Below are positions 11,257-19,770 of a stretch of 64,000 bases of DNA, piece after piece; the first letter of the stretch is position 1, and every line of letters begins with the position of its first letter. The stretch comes from Mycobacterium europaeum. GTDB taxonomy: Bacteria > Actinomycetota > Actinomycetes > Mycobacteriales > Mycobacteriaceae. The translations under genes and the position numbers were made by a program. The DNA lies in the NCBI RefSeq assembly GCF_002102155.1, contig NZ_LQOU01000006.1, forward strand, positions 17,733 through 81,732, in the 5' to 3' direction. The notes beneath the pieces were generated by a model. The model ran no database searches. It was not told the DNA's origin and was given only the letters and a program-made list of their open reading frames with translations.

Positions 11257-12012
11257 TCAGCCGGCCAGGCGATACACGGTAAACGCAGTCCCGCTGGCGA
11301 TCAGAAACCAGCCGAAAGCCGCCTGCACGTTCCTGGCACTCATCTGCTGAGCCCACAGGGCGGTCACCGTGCCGGACGGCGCGGCACCGAGAGTGAGCGC
11401 CGCGGCCACCGACCAATCGATATGCCCCAGTGCCCAATGCGTGGCGGTGGTTGGAATGACGAGCACGCTGATCACCGCCAGGCTCGTCCCCGCGGCCTGG
11501 GGCATCGTCAATCCGAAGAAGAGCAGGAACATCGGAACGAGAAGAAAACCGCCACCGTTCGCCAGCAACCCGGTGAGAAGGCCGACCCCCGCAGACACCG
11601 CCACCAACCGGACGCGATTCTTCCGCCGTGCCTCCCCAATGCGACGATCCCGGTCGGACACCGGACGCAATACCCTTACCCCGACGGCGATCAGAACCAC
11701 ACCGGAGGCGATCAGCAACGGGTCGCCACCGACCAGCGGCGAGAGCAGTGCGCCCCCCACGGTGGCGGGGACCGCGCCGAGCAACGACCACAACGCCGCC
11801 CGGGGGCGAACATGGCCCTTGCGCAGGTAAGGCCAGCCGGCGGCCAGAGCCGTCGGCAGTGTCGCGGGAAGCGGCGTAGCCACCGCCATCAATGCGGGCA
11901 GCCCGAGCAGCGACAGCAACGGCGTTGCCAGTGATGAACCACCGACGCCGAACACACCGCTGAGCGCGCCCAGCGCCGCACCCACCACCAGGAATTCGAG
12001 CCAGGGCGGCAC
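11257..12012 (-). CDS. TauE/SafE-family sulfite exporter-like permease
   Basis: This 251-residue membrane protein has about eight predicted helices in two related halves. Each half begins with a glycine-rich GxxGGS or NGGG motif (GVFGVGGSSLATPLL and TGLLANGGGFLLVPM). The family exports sulfite, sulfonates or other organic anions; the substrate is unknown. It lies 52 bases downstream of the P-type ATPase on the same strand, so the two are likely one transcript. Confidence 0.87.
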   Translation of the reverse strand: MPPWLEFLVVGAALGALSGVFGVGGSSLATPLLSLLGLPALMAVATPLPATLPTALAAGWPYLRKGHVRPRAALWSLLGAVPATVGGALLSPLVGGDPLLIASGVVLIAVGVRVLRPVSDRDRRIGEARRKNRVRLVAVSAGVGLLTGLLANGGGFLLVPMFLLFFGLTMPQAAGTSLAVISVLVIPTTATHWALGHIDWSVAAALTLGAAPSGTVTALWAQQMSARNVQAAFGWFLIASGTAFTVYRLAG

Positions 12013-12064
12013 AGCTAAGCCGCTAAGCTTTGACGCGACGAATCAGCCTGGGGCATCCGCGGTT

Positions 12065-14476
12065 TCACCTAGCGCGGCTGGAGCTGTGATTTAGCACCCA
12101 ATAAGCGGCGAGCTTGAGCCGGTCATTGAAGAGAAACCACACGACCGAGTAGCCCCAGACGAGGCCGGCCCACCGCCATCCGAGCGGCGCCATGGCCACG
12201 CCGTAGACGGCAATCAGGGTGGCGATGGTTTGAGCCGTGATGACCGCCCCCACCATCAGCGGTGCGGGTGCGGGCCGCGACCAGAACGGGCCGCGGGAAC
12301 GGGTGAGGAAGATGGTCAGCTGACCGGCGACGGACAGCTTCAGGTAGATCATGGTGCGGATGAGGTCGTGGCTGAGCCCGAAGACCCTGTCGGCGAGGAA
12401 GAACAGCGTGAAGGTCGCGACGACGCCGATGACACCCAGCACGGTGGCGATGGTCAGCACGGCGCGCATGTCCCACTTGACGGGCCTGGGTGAGCCGCGC
12501 ACGTGGTCGTAGGCGATCGACAGGATCGCGCCGTCGTTGAGCAGCGCCAGGAACACGATCATCGCCGCGGTGACCGGGAAGAAGTTCATGAACACCACCG
12601 CCAGGGTGATCAGCAGCAGCACCCGGATGGTCTCGGCGATGCGGTAGGTGGCATAGCTGGTCAACCGGGCGAAGATCTCGCGGGCCAGACCGATCGCGCG
12701 CACGATCACCGACAACCCCGGCGCCAGCAGGACCACGTCGGCGGCCGCGCGCGCCGCATCGGTGGCCCCGGACACCGCGATGCCCGCGTCGGCCTGCTTG
12801 AGCGCGGGGGCATCATTGACGCCGTCGCCGGTCATTCCGACGATGTGCCCGCGGGCCTGCAATAGCCGCACGATGTGGTACTTGTGCTCGGGAAACACCT
12901 GTGCGAAGCCGTCCGTCGCCTCCACCCGGGCGCCGAGCTCGTCGTCAGCGGCGCCGTCGAGGATGGCGGCATCGAGGATCTGGTCGCCCAGGCCGACCTG
13001 GCGAGCGATCTCGCGGCCGATGGCGACCTGATCTCCGGTGACCATCTTGACGTCGATGCCGAGTTCCCGTGCGGCGGCGATAGTCGCCGCGGAGTCCTCG
13101 CGGGGCGGATCCGCCAAAGCCAGCACACCCATCAGCCGCCAGGTGTCGTCGCCGTCGGTCTTCGCCACGCCGAGTGCCCGGTACCCGTGGCCGGCGAACC
13201 GTTCGACCACGCCGTCGACCTCCGCGGACGCGCCATCACCGCCACAGAGGGCGGCGATGACCTGTGGTGCGCCCTTGCTGACCCGGAAGGTCTTGCCCCC
13301 TGCGCCGTGCACCAGCGCCTCGGTGCGCTTGTTGACCGGATCGAACGGAACGAACTGGGCCACCCGCTGCGCCGGTGGTTGTCCGGCGGCCGCCAGCACC
13401 GCCAGATCGATGAGGTCGTTGTCCTCGGCACGCGAGGCCAGCGCGGCCGCCTCGAGCAGTTCGTCGTCGCTGACGGCGGTGGCGGTCCACCGCGCGGCGA
13501 GCGCCAGGCGGTTCTGGGTCAGGGTGCCGGTTTTGTCTGAGCACAGCAGGTCGATGCCGCCGAGTTCCTCGACCGCGGGCAGATGGCTGACCACGGCCTC
13601 GTGACGCGCAAGCTGGCGCGCGCCGATGGCCATGGTCACCGACAGCACCGCCGGCAGCGCCACGGGAATCGAGGCGATCGTGACGACCAGGGCGAACTCC
13701 AGGGTCTGCAGCACCGGGTTGCCCCGAACCAGCGAGACCGCGACCGTCAGGGTGACCAGGGCGAGCGCGATCACGATCAGGTAGTTGGCGATGCGCAGCA
13801 CCGCGCGCTGGAAGTGGCTGACCGTGCCCGCGCTTTCCACCAGCGCGGTGGTCTTGCCCATGAACGACGCCGCGCCGGTCGCACAGACCAGCGCGTCGGC
13901 CTCCCCGCGCACCAGCACCGACCCGGAAAACAGGTCGTCGCCCCGCCCGCGACTGACGGCCAGCGACTCGCCGGTCAGCGCGGACTGGTCCACCTCGAGG
14001 GTGGCGTCGTCCAGCACCCGCAGGTCGGCGGGAACTACGTCGCCCAGCCGCACCCGCACCATGTCGCCGGGCACCAACTCGCGCACCGCCACCGTCACCC
14101 ACGCGCCGTCGCGCAGCACCCGCGCGGAGGTCGCCAGCCGCTGTTTGAGCGCGGCGATCGCGTTGGCCGCCTGGTGCTCCTCGAAATACGCCACCAACCC
14201 GTTCATCGCCAGCAACACCCCGATGATCGCCGCGTCGGTCCAGTGCCGGGCGGCCAGCGACAACGCCAGCGCGACCTCGATCATCCACGGGATCGGTGCC
14301 CAGAAATACCCGAGAAACTCCAGCACCGGATTGCGGTGCCGCTCGGCAATCTCGTTGGGCCCGTATTTTTCGAGCCGCTGTTGCGCCTCGGCTGATGTCA
14401 AGCCTGTTGTGGCGCCCGTCAATTCGCCGGCGTGTGTCAACTCTGCCTCCCCGCATACGGCAATTTCACGGTCCAC
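12065..14476 (-). CDS. P3A-type (plasma-membrane H+) ATPase
   Basis: This P-type ATPase of about 803 residues has an N-terminal cation-ATPase domain (LTSAEAQQRLEKYGPNEIAE), the TGES loop, the phosphorylation motif CSDKTGTLTQN, a nucleotide-domain FDPVNKRTEA segment, and the hinge GMTGDGVNDAPALKQADAG. The sequence around FLGYFWAPIPWMIE and the length (close to 805) match archaeal and plant-type proton pumps rather than CPx metal pumps; no N-terminal CxxC metal domain is present. I chose the GTG near 14476 because earlier in-frame codons (to 14671) give a low-complexity Arg-rich lead unlike the family. It probably extrudes protons across the inner membrane. Confidence 0.88.
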   Translation of the reverse strand: MDREIAVCGEAELTHAGELTGATTGLTSAEAQQRLEKYGPNEIAERHRNPVLEFLGYFWAPIPWMIEVALALSLAARHWTDAAIIGVLLAMNGLVAYFEEHQAANAIAALKQRLATSARVLRDGAWVTVAVRELVPGDMVRVRLGDVVPADLRVLDDATLEVDQSALTGESLAVSRGRGDDLFSGSVLVRGEADALVCATGAASFMGKTTALVESAGTVSHFQRAVLRIANYLIVIALALVTLTVAVSLVRGNPVLQTLEFALVVTIASIPVALPAVLSVTMAIGARQLARHEAVVSHLPAVEELGGIDLLCSDKTGTLTQNRLALAARWTATAVSDDELLEAAALASRAEDNDLIDLAVLAAAGQPPAQRVAQFVPFDPVNKRTEALVHGAGGKTFRVSKGAPQVIAALCGGDGASAEVDGVVERFAGHGYRALGVAKTDGDDTWRLMGVLALADPPREDSAATIAAARELGIDVKMVTGDQVAIGREIARQVGLGDQILDAAILDGAADDELGARVEATDGFAQVFPEHKYHIVRLLQARGHIVGMTGDGVNDAPALKQADAGIAVSGATDAARAAADVVLLAPGLSVIVRAIGLAREIFARLTSYATYRIAETIRVLLLITLAVVFMNFFPVTAAMIVFLALLNDGAILSIAYDHVRGSPRPVKWDMRAVLTIATVLGVIGVVATFTLFFLADRVFGLSHDLIRTMIYLKLSVAGQLTIFLTRSRGPFWSRPAPAPLMVGAVITAQTIATLIAVYGVAMAPLGWRWAGLVWGYSVVWFLFNDRLKLAAYWVLNHSSSRAR

Positions 14477-14816
14477 CCTGGCACGGTCACTGGGTGCGAA
14501 GTAAGGGCCGAACGGCCCCAACGCTTTCCAGCGCTGCGCCGCGGAGACCCGTCGCGATGGCGGCTCGCGAGCCTTTAGGTGGCCAGGCAGCGCAGGTGTG
14601 GCGCGAATACCACGATGATTGGATACCGCCTCTCCCCGTCCACAATTCGAAAAATCGCGGCGAGGCCGCAAGCGTTGGTGGGCCGCGCTGCGCCCGGAAG
14701 CTCAGCCGTCATCCGAAACGGTGCAGGGGTCGGCGGGTCGTTGCCGCTGCCACGCTAACTCGTTGGCGCCCGAGTAACTGGCGCGGCCGCTTTTCCGCAA
14801 TTTGCGCGGAGAAATG
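14477..14816. other. Intergenic stretch with no convincing gene
   Basis: About 340 bases separate the ATPase start from the end of a small gene. The ATPase frame stays open to 14671, but that extension is Arg-rich and starts with TTG. A 78-codon opposite-frame run at 14702-14938 overlaps the better supported 68-residue gene. I see no clear promoter or hairpin here. Confidence 0.5.
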
Positions 14817-15023
14817 TCAGGCCGGGGTATTGGTGCTCGAGTAGAACTTGAACTCGCGCATGAGCGGAATGACCTCGCCGCCGGGAATCGCGGCGCACTG
14901 CCGGGAGCGGAAAGCGGGATGACGGCGCATCGCGTCACGACGCTCGCGCTCGTGCCGCTGGGCCGCGGTCCATAACGGATGGGACTGAAGGAAAATTACC
15001 GTCGCTCCCGTTGTTTCAGCCAC
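14817..15023 (-). CDS. Small conserved-looking protein of unknown function
   Basis: This 68-residue protein starts at GTG 15021-15023 behind a good AGGAG Shine-Dalgarno (15033-15037, 9-base spacing), which is the main reason for calling it. It has no signal peptide or membrane helix. It carries a strongly basic central helix (RHERERRDAMRRHP) and a single Cys, and ends in REFKFYSSTNTPA. I do not recognise the family. A DNA- or RNA-binding or regulatory role would fit the charge, but nothing shows it. Confidence 0.55.
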   Translation of the reverse strand: MAETTGATVIFLQSHPLWTAAQRHERERRDAMRRHPAFRSRQCAAIPGGEVIPLMREFKFYSSTNTPA

Positions 15024-15274
15024 GATCGTTAACTCCTCTCAGCACAACCCGTAATAGCGGTGGTTATCGGCTTGTGATCTCAGAATGCCCGGCCGATCCT
15101 GAGACCAAACCATCCGTGAAGTTGAGAATTAGCCATGAATTTCGACTAATCGTTCAACCACCGCCGTGCCGCCATCCGTGCTGGCCCGGCGACGAAACGA
15201 AACGTTAGCGGCGGCCACCGACACATTTCGGTGTTTCGGCTCCGCACGGTGGCGGCTGCTATGGTCCCTTGCGT

Positions 15275-16123
15275 ATGCCCGAGATGGATCGCCGCCGCAT
15301 CATTTTGACGACCGGGATCGGCCTGCTGGCAGCCGCGCTGCCTGCGCCGCACGCCCTGGCCCACCCCGTGGGACGGGATTCGCCCGCGGACCGTCCTCCC
15401 GCTCCGGCGGCGCCCAGCGGCCAGACCGGCAGCTACGTCTTTCACGACGAGTTCGACGGTCCCGCCGGCTCGGCCCCCGACGCCTCGAAGTGGACGGTGG
15501 CGAAGGCCCGCGAGACCATCAAGGACCCGACCTATTGGGAACAGCCCGAGCACATCGGGCAGTACCGCGACGACCGGCGCAACGTCTTCGTCGACGGCAA
15601 CTCCAACCTCGTGTTGCTCGCCGCCAAGGATGGCCCGACCTACTACAGCGGCAAGGTGCAAGGCCTCTGGCGCGGCGGCGTCGGCCACACGTGGGAGGCC
15701 CGCATCAAACTCAACTGCCTGACCGCCGGCGCCTGGCCTGCGTACTGGCTCGGCAATGAGGACCAGGGCGAGATCGACGTCATGGAGTGGTACGGCAACG
15801 GCAGCTGGCCCTCGGCCACCACGGTCCACGCGAAAGCTAACGGCGGCGAATGGAAGACCCACAACATCGCGATGGACAGCGCCTGGCACACCTGGCGCAC
15901 CCAGTGGGACGCGGCCGGTATTCGATTCTGGAAGGACTACGCCGAAGGCGCCCAGCCCTACTTCGACGTACCGGCGAGCTCGCTGCCCGATTGGCCCTTC
16001 AACGCGCCGGGCTACACGGTTTATCCGGTGTTCAACCTGGCGGTCGCCGGCTCCGGCGGCGGCGATCCCGGGCCCGGAACCTATCCCGCCAGCATGCTCG
16101 TCGACTGGATACGGGTCTGGTAG
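15275..16123 (+). CDS. Secreted GH16 family beta-glucanase-like hydrolase
   Basis: This 282-residue protein has an N-terminal signal peptide (RRRIILTTGIGLLAAALPAP) with a paired-arginine start that might use Tat. A Pro-rich linker follows, then a GH16 jelly roll. The catalytic motif E-I-D-V-M-E (Glu166, Asp168, Glu171) is intact, and the C-terminal NLAVAGSGGGDP...MLVDWIRVW is typical of laminarinases. It resembles M. tuberculosis Rv0315. ATG 15275 is chosen over the TTG two codons earlier. Its last 43 bases overlap the end of the convergent LLM oxidoreductase. Confidence 0.88.
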   Translation: MPEMDRRRIILTTGIGLLAAALPAPHALAHPVGRDSPADRPPAPAAPSGQTGSYVFHDEFDGPAGSAPDASKWTVAKARETIKDPTYWEQPEHIGQYRDDRRNVFVDGNSNLVLLAAKDGPTYYSGKVQGLWRGGVGHTWEARIKLNCLTAGAWPAYWLGNEDQGEIDVMEWYGNGSWPSATTVHAKANGGEWKTHNIAMDSAWHTWRTQWDAAGIRFWKDYAEGAQPYFDVPASSLPDWPFNAPGYTVYPVFNLAVAGSGGGDPGPGTYPASMLVDWIRVW

Positions 16124-16944
16124 TCGAGAGCTCGGCAGCTTTCGAGCAGTGCCAGTGTTGGCGCCTCCCGGAAGGCCAACACCATGTGCTGGCAGCCGAG
16201 CTGCTCGAATTCGGACAACAGCGCAAGTTGCTCCTCCACCTGGCCGGATTCCGCCGGATGCAGTGATACCTGCGCGGAGCGCTCGATCTCGCTTGGGTCG
16301 CGTCCCACGACGGCACAGGCCTCGGAGAGCCGGCCGTTCACCGCGCCCCATCGTTCGGGTCCCTCGTGTCCCGGCATGTTCCACATGTCCGCGTGACGCG
16401 CGATGACGCTCAACATCTTCGGTTCCGTGCCGCCGATCACGATCGGCGGGTGTGGGCGCTGCAGGGGCTTCGGTTCGCAGAGCGCCTCTTGAAGGGTGAA
16501 GAACCTGCCGTCGAAGTTCACCGATTCCTCGGCCCAGAGCCGACGGATCACTGTCAGTGCCTCGTCGACCATGGCGACGCGGGTGCCCGGGCTGGGAAAC
16601 GGGATCCCATAGCCGCGATGCTCGGCCTCGTGCCACCCGGCGCCGATCCCGAAGTTGAGCCGCCCGCCGGAGATGTGGTCGACGGTGACCGCCATCTTGG
16701 CGAGAATCGCCGGGTTCCGGTAGGTCACGCCGGGCACCAGACAACCGATGCGCGCCCGCCGGGTCACAACGGCCATGGCGGCCAGCGTGGTCCATCCCTC
16801 GAAGGTGGGGTCGGTGTGTTCCATCGGACCGTAAAAATGGTCGTAATCCCACACCGCGTCGAAACCAAGGTTATCCGCGATGCGCCACAGCTGCTCGAGT
16901 TCGGGATATTTGAAACCCAGGTCGAATTTGACCGTGATGCGCAT
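16081..16944 (-). CDS. LLM-class F420/flavin-dependent oxidoreductase
   Basis: This 287-residue luciferase-like TIM barrel begins MRITVKFDLG and carries GRLNFGIGAGWHEAEHRGYGI, ADMWNMPG and the usual PKPLQRPHPPIVIGG loop. Mycobacterial members usually use F420. The substrate is unknown. The stop codon lies inside the 3' end of the GH16 gene on the other strand, so the two coding regions overlap tail to tail by 43 bases. Confidence 0.87.
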   Translation of the reverse strand: MRITVKFDLGFKYPELEQLWRIADNLGFDAVWDYDHFYGPMEHTDPTFEGWTTLAAMAVVTRRARIGCLVPGVTYRNPAILAKMAVTVDHISGGRLNFGIGAGWHEAEHRGYGIPFPSPGTRVAMVDEALTVIRRLWAEESVNFDGRFFTLQEALCEPKPLQRPHPPIVIGGTEPKMLSVIARHADMWNMPGHEGPERWGAVNGRLSEACAVVGRDPSEIERSAQVSLHPAESGQVEEQLALLSEFEQLGCQHMVLAFREAPTLALLESCRALDYQTRIQSTSMLAG

Positions 16945-17107
16945 GCGGCGATATTAAGACCGGCGCATCACGTCCGCAGTGCAAAGTGGCCCGAACTCCA
17001 AATCGTCGTGCCGGCGTAAGGTGCCAGACCTGCCGGATTAACCCCACGGAGAAGCGCGCACGCCCGCCTAGCGGCGAAGCAAATCGGTTGTGCGGGTTGC
17101 TAGCTGG

Positions 17108-17968
17108 CTAGTCGCTGCCCGGCTCATGAACCAGCAGGGCCACCGCACTCGAGGATCTGCCGCCCGGACGGCGCAAATCCGGTCGAGGCAGCCAGGCAAG
17201 CGGGCGCATCCAGATCGGTAGGCGATGCAATCGGTGGGCGGCCACCAGTACCGATTCCGCCTCTACCGTCCGCCAACCAAGGTTTTCGAAAAAGGCCAGC
17301 CCGTTGTCGGGTGCGAATTTGAACGGCGCGTTCTCCGAGATTCCGGCGACGTTCTTGTTGATTCGCTTCTTCAGGCCGGGAAAGGCGAAATCGAGCATCC
17401 ACCACGCGACTTCGGGGCGCTTGATCGCATCCGAAAGCCCGGCGATGGCGGTGGGTTCGAGATACATCGACAGACCCTCAGTCAGCACGAAGGCCTTCGA
17501 CGCGCCGTCGAGCGCGTCGTTGAAGAACGCGTCTCGGGCGTGCGGGTCGGCGAGGTCAACCGCTATGCGCCGGAGTTGGCAGCGCGGGGTCTGATCGGCG
17601 AGTACTTGCGTCTTCTCCTCGAGCAACTTGGGCAGATCGGCCTCGATCCAGGTGAGATCAGCGGGGAGGTCCAAGCGGTAGGGCCGGGTGTCCAGGCCGG
17701 CGGCCAGATTCAGCACCCGGTCGCAGCCGTTCGCGAGCGCGTCGGCGATGGCGTCATCGATGAGCTTGGTGCGGGCGACCAGCCAGAAACCGCTGCGATC
17801 CGTCCAGCGAACGTTGTCGACGATCGCGCGGCCGTGTTCGCCGGCGAGGCGTTCGGCGAGCGGGTCGCGGAACAGCGCATCGGGGCGGGCCGATTCGGTC
17901 GCCCGGTGCAACGCCGTCCACCGGGCGGTATCGGAAACATGGGTGATGGTGTGCGCGTCGCCTGACAT
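17108..17968 (-). CDS. LCM-type SAM-dependent methyltransferase
   Basis: This 286-residue protein belongs to the leucine carboxymethyltransferase-like group that mycobacteria have in many copies. It has an N-terminal ARWTALHRATESARPDALF-type lead, the SAM-binding VLNLAAGLDTRPYRLDLP, WIEADLPKLLEEK, and VLTEGLSMYL. Substrates of this group are mostly unknown. The secreted-protein gene upstream ends 30 bases before it on the same strand, so they are probably co-transcribed. Confidence 0.85.
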   Translation of the reverse strand: MSGDAHTITHVSDTARWTALHRATESARPDALFRDPLAERLAGEHGRAIVDNVRWTDRSGFWLVARTKLIDDAIADALANGCDRVLNLAAGLDTRPYRLDLPADLTWIEADLPKLLEEKTQVLADQTPRCQLRRIAVDLADPHARDAFFNDALDGASKAFVLTEGLSMYLEPTAIAGLSDAIKRPEVAWWMLDFAFPGLKKRINKNVAGISENAPFKFAPDNGLAFFENLGWRTVEAESVLVAAHRLHRLPIWMRPLAWLPRPDLRRPGGRSSSAVALLVHEPGSD

Positions 17969-17998
17969 ACGTTGCGTTATAGCAGCCCCGGTGCCGCC

Positions 17999-18673
17999 CT
18001 ACTGTCCAGCCCTGCCCCCGGCGAGCCAGGCCTCGGTCACGGCGCGGGTCGCCGGCGGCGGAAGGACGGCGTCCGGTGCGCCGAGGCGGCCGACCTTGAC
18101 GGTCCACGCCGGAGCGGAGCGGTCGATGCAGGATCCGGGCCCCTGGCTGGGCAGCCACAGCACGGCGAGGCCGCTGCCGGGGCCGCCGCAGCCGTAAACG
18201 CCGACGTAGCCATCGGCGCGTCCGCCCCACGCGCCACCGTTGCGCAGCAGGCAGCGGGTTCCGTCGTCCAGAGTGAGCGCGAACGGGTCCGGCGTCGCGC
18301 CCGGCCGCACGGGCGGGAGCGGGCCGTCGTAGCTGACCCGATGGAGGCGCTGCTGCCAGGGATCGTTCACGCACAACAGCGATCCGGGTGTCGACGGCCA
18401 GCAGGTGCCCGCGCCGGCTGCGCTGGGTGAGCAGTAGTAGACGTCGTCGGCCACCGCCGACGGCGACGGGGTGGTGCAGTCGTTGACGACGACGACGTTG
18501 CCCTCGGGAGGCGTTTCCTTGTAGCCGTTGATCGGTTGGCCGCCGGGACCGACGGCCACCACGGTGATCACCTGGGTCGGTGGCGGATCGGCGGTCGCGA
18601 CCCCGGGCTGCGCGGACACCGCCAGCGCCCCCACTGCGATCGACACGAAGACGAGTCGTGGCATCACCTTCAT
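17999..18673 (-). CDS. Secreted Cys-rich protein of unknown function
   Basis: This 224-residue protein has a classical signal peptide (KVMPRLVFVSIAVGALAVSA, cleavage near ATA/DPP). The mature part carries eight or more Cys (NDCTT, VYYCSPS, GTCWPS, LLCVND, RCLLRN, VYGCGG, GSCIDR), consistent with an oxidised extracytoplasmic domain. ATG 18673 has a GGAGGTGG Shine-Dalgarno 8 bases upstream; the frame is open further but lacks such support. I do not recognise the family. It is divergent from the oxidoreductase at 18750. Confidence 0.75.
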   Translation of the reverse strand: MKVMPRLVFVSIAVGALAVSAQPGVATADPPPTQVITVVAVGPGGQPINGYKETPPEGNVVVVNDCTTPSPSAVADDVYYCSPSAAGAGTCWPSTPGSLLCVNDPWQQRLHRVSYDGPLPPVRPGATPDPFALTLDDGTRCLLRNGGAWGGRADGYVGVYGCGGPGSGLAVLWLPSQGPGSCIDRSAPAWTVKVGRLGAPDAVLPPPATRAVTEAWLAGGRAGQ

Positions 18674-18749
18674 CGAGTCCACCTCCGGTCGAGCGGCGCC
18701 CCTTTGTGCAGGGTAGAACGCGCACGCGCGTGGAGGGTACGGTGCGCTA

Positions 18750-19760
18750 ATGACCGGACGAAACCGTCGTTTCCTGCTCCGTGAACGTCCCGTCGGGCGC
18801 ATCGGCCCCGGAACGTTCGAACTGACCGAAGAGGCGATCCCCGAGGTCGGCGACGGCGAGGCGCTGGTGCGGGTGGACTGGATCTCGCTGGACCCGACGA
18901 ACCGCATGTGGATCAACGACACCCCGTCCTACCTGCCTCCGGTAGGCATCGGCGAGGTCATGCGAGCGGGTGCCCTCGGCGAGGTCGTCGCGTCGAAGAG
19001 TTCCACCTACGCCGTCGGTCAGCGGGTGCAAGGCCTGCTCGGCTGGCAGGAGTACGCGGTCATCTCGGACACGTCGCTGGTCAATCCCGTCGAGGTCGCG
19101 CCGGGCATTTCGCCGAGCGCCTACCTCGGTGCGCTGGGGATGACCGGGCTCACCGCGTGGATCGGGATCCGCGATATCGGCAAGCCGCAGCCCGGCGAGA
19201 CCGTCGTCATCTCCGCGGCGGCCGGTGCGGTCGGCTCGGTCGCCGGCCAACTCGCCAAGGACGCTGGAGCGCGTGTCGTCGGAATCGCCGGAGGGCCCGA
19301 GAAATGCGCGCTGCTCACCGACCGGCTGGGGTTCGACGCGGCGGTCGACCACCGTGCCGACGACTGGGCCGCCCAATTGGCCGCGGCGACACCCGACGGC
19401 ATCGACGTCGACTTCGAAAACGTCGGCGGCGACCTCATGGATGCGATCTTCGCCCGGCTCAGCATCGGCGCCCGCGTCGCGCTGTGCGGCCTGATCTCCG
19501 GCTACAACGCGGCGGACCCCCCGCCGGGTCCGCGTGCGTTCGGGAACCTGCTCATCCAGCGCGCCACCCTGCGGGGCTTCATCGTGCTGGACCACTTCGG
19601 GCGCGCGCCGGAAGCGATCAGCGAGATCGCCGGCCTGATCGAGGCCGGAAGGCTCACGCCGCTCGAGACCGTCGTCGAGGGGTTCGAGCAGTTGCCGACG
19701 GCGATCAACATGCTGTTCGACGGCAAGAACGTCGGCAAGCTGGTGGTCAAGGTCGGCTGA
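18750..19760 (+). CDS. MDR-family NADP-dependent oxidoreductase
   Basis: This 336-residue protein is a zinc-free medium-chain reductase of the 2-alkenal/15-oxoprostaglandin reductase type. It has SLDPTNRMWINDTPSYLPPV near the N-terminus, GALGMTGLTAWIGI, and the NADP-binding VVISAAAGAVGSVAGQLAKDAG. It lacks the structural zinc cysteines of alcohol dehydrogenases. Such enzymes reduce the double bond of alpha,beta-unsaturated carbonyls. It converges on a methyltransferase with only three bases between stops. Confidence 0.88.
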   Translation: MTGRNRRFLLRERPVGRIGPGTFELTEEAIPEVGDGEALVRVDWISLDPTNRMWINDTPSYLPPVGIGEVMRAGALGEVVASKSSTYAVGQRVQGLLGWQEYAVISDTSLVNPVEVAPGISPSAYLGALGMTGLTAWIGIRDIGKPQPGETVVISAAAGAVGSVAGQLAKDAGARVVGIAGGPEKCALLTDRLGFDAAVDHRADDWAAQLAAATPDGIDVDFENVGGDLMDAIFARLSIGARVALCGLISGYNAADPPPGPRAFGNLLIQRATLRGFIVLDHFGRAPEAISEIAGLIEAGRLTPLETVVEGFEQLPTAINMLFDGKNVGKLVVKVG

Positions 19761-19770
19761 TAATCAGCCG
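19754..19770. terminator. 17-base palindrome across two convergent stop codons
   Basis: CGGCTGAT-A-ATCAGCCG spans the TGA of the oxidoreductase (+) and the stop of the methyltransferase (-). The 8-base-pair arms are perfect. A one-base centre leaves little room for a loop, so the usable hairpin would be shorter. It may act as a compact two-way terminator, or simply be two complementary C-terminal codons. Confidence 0.4.

Noticed and set aside
14702..14938. A 78-codon minus-strand frame
   Set aside because: It overlaps the 68-residue gene in another phase and lacks a ribosome site.
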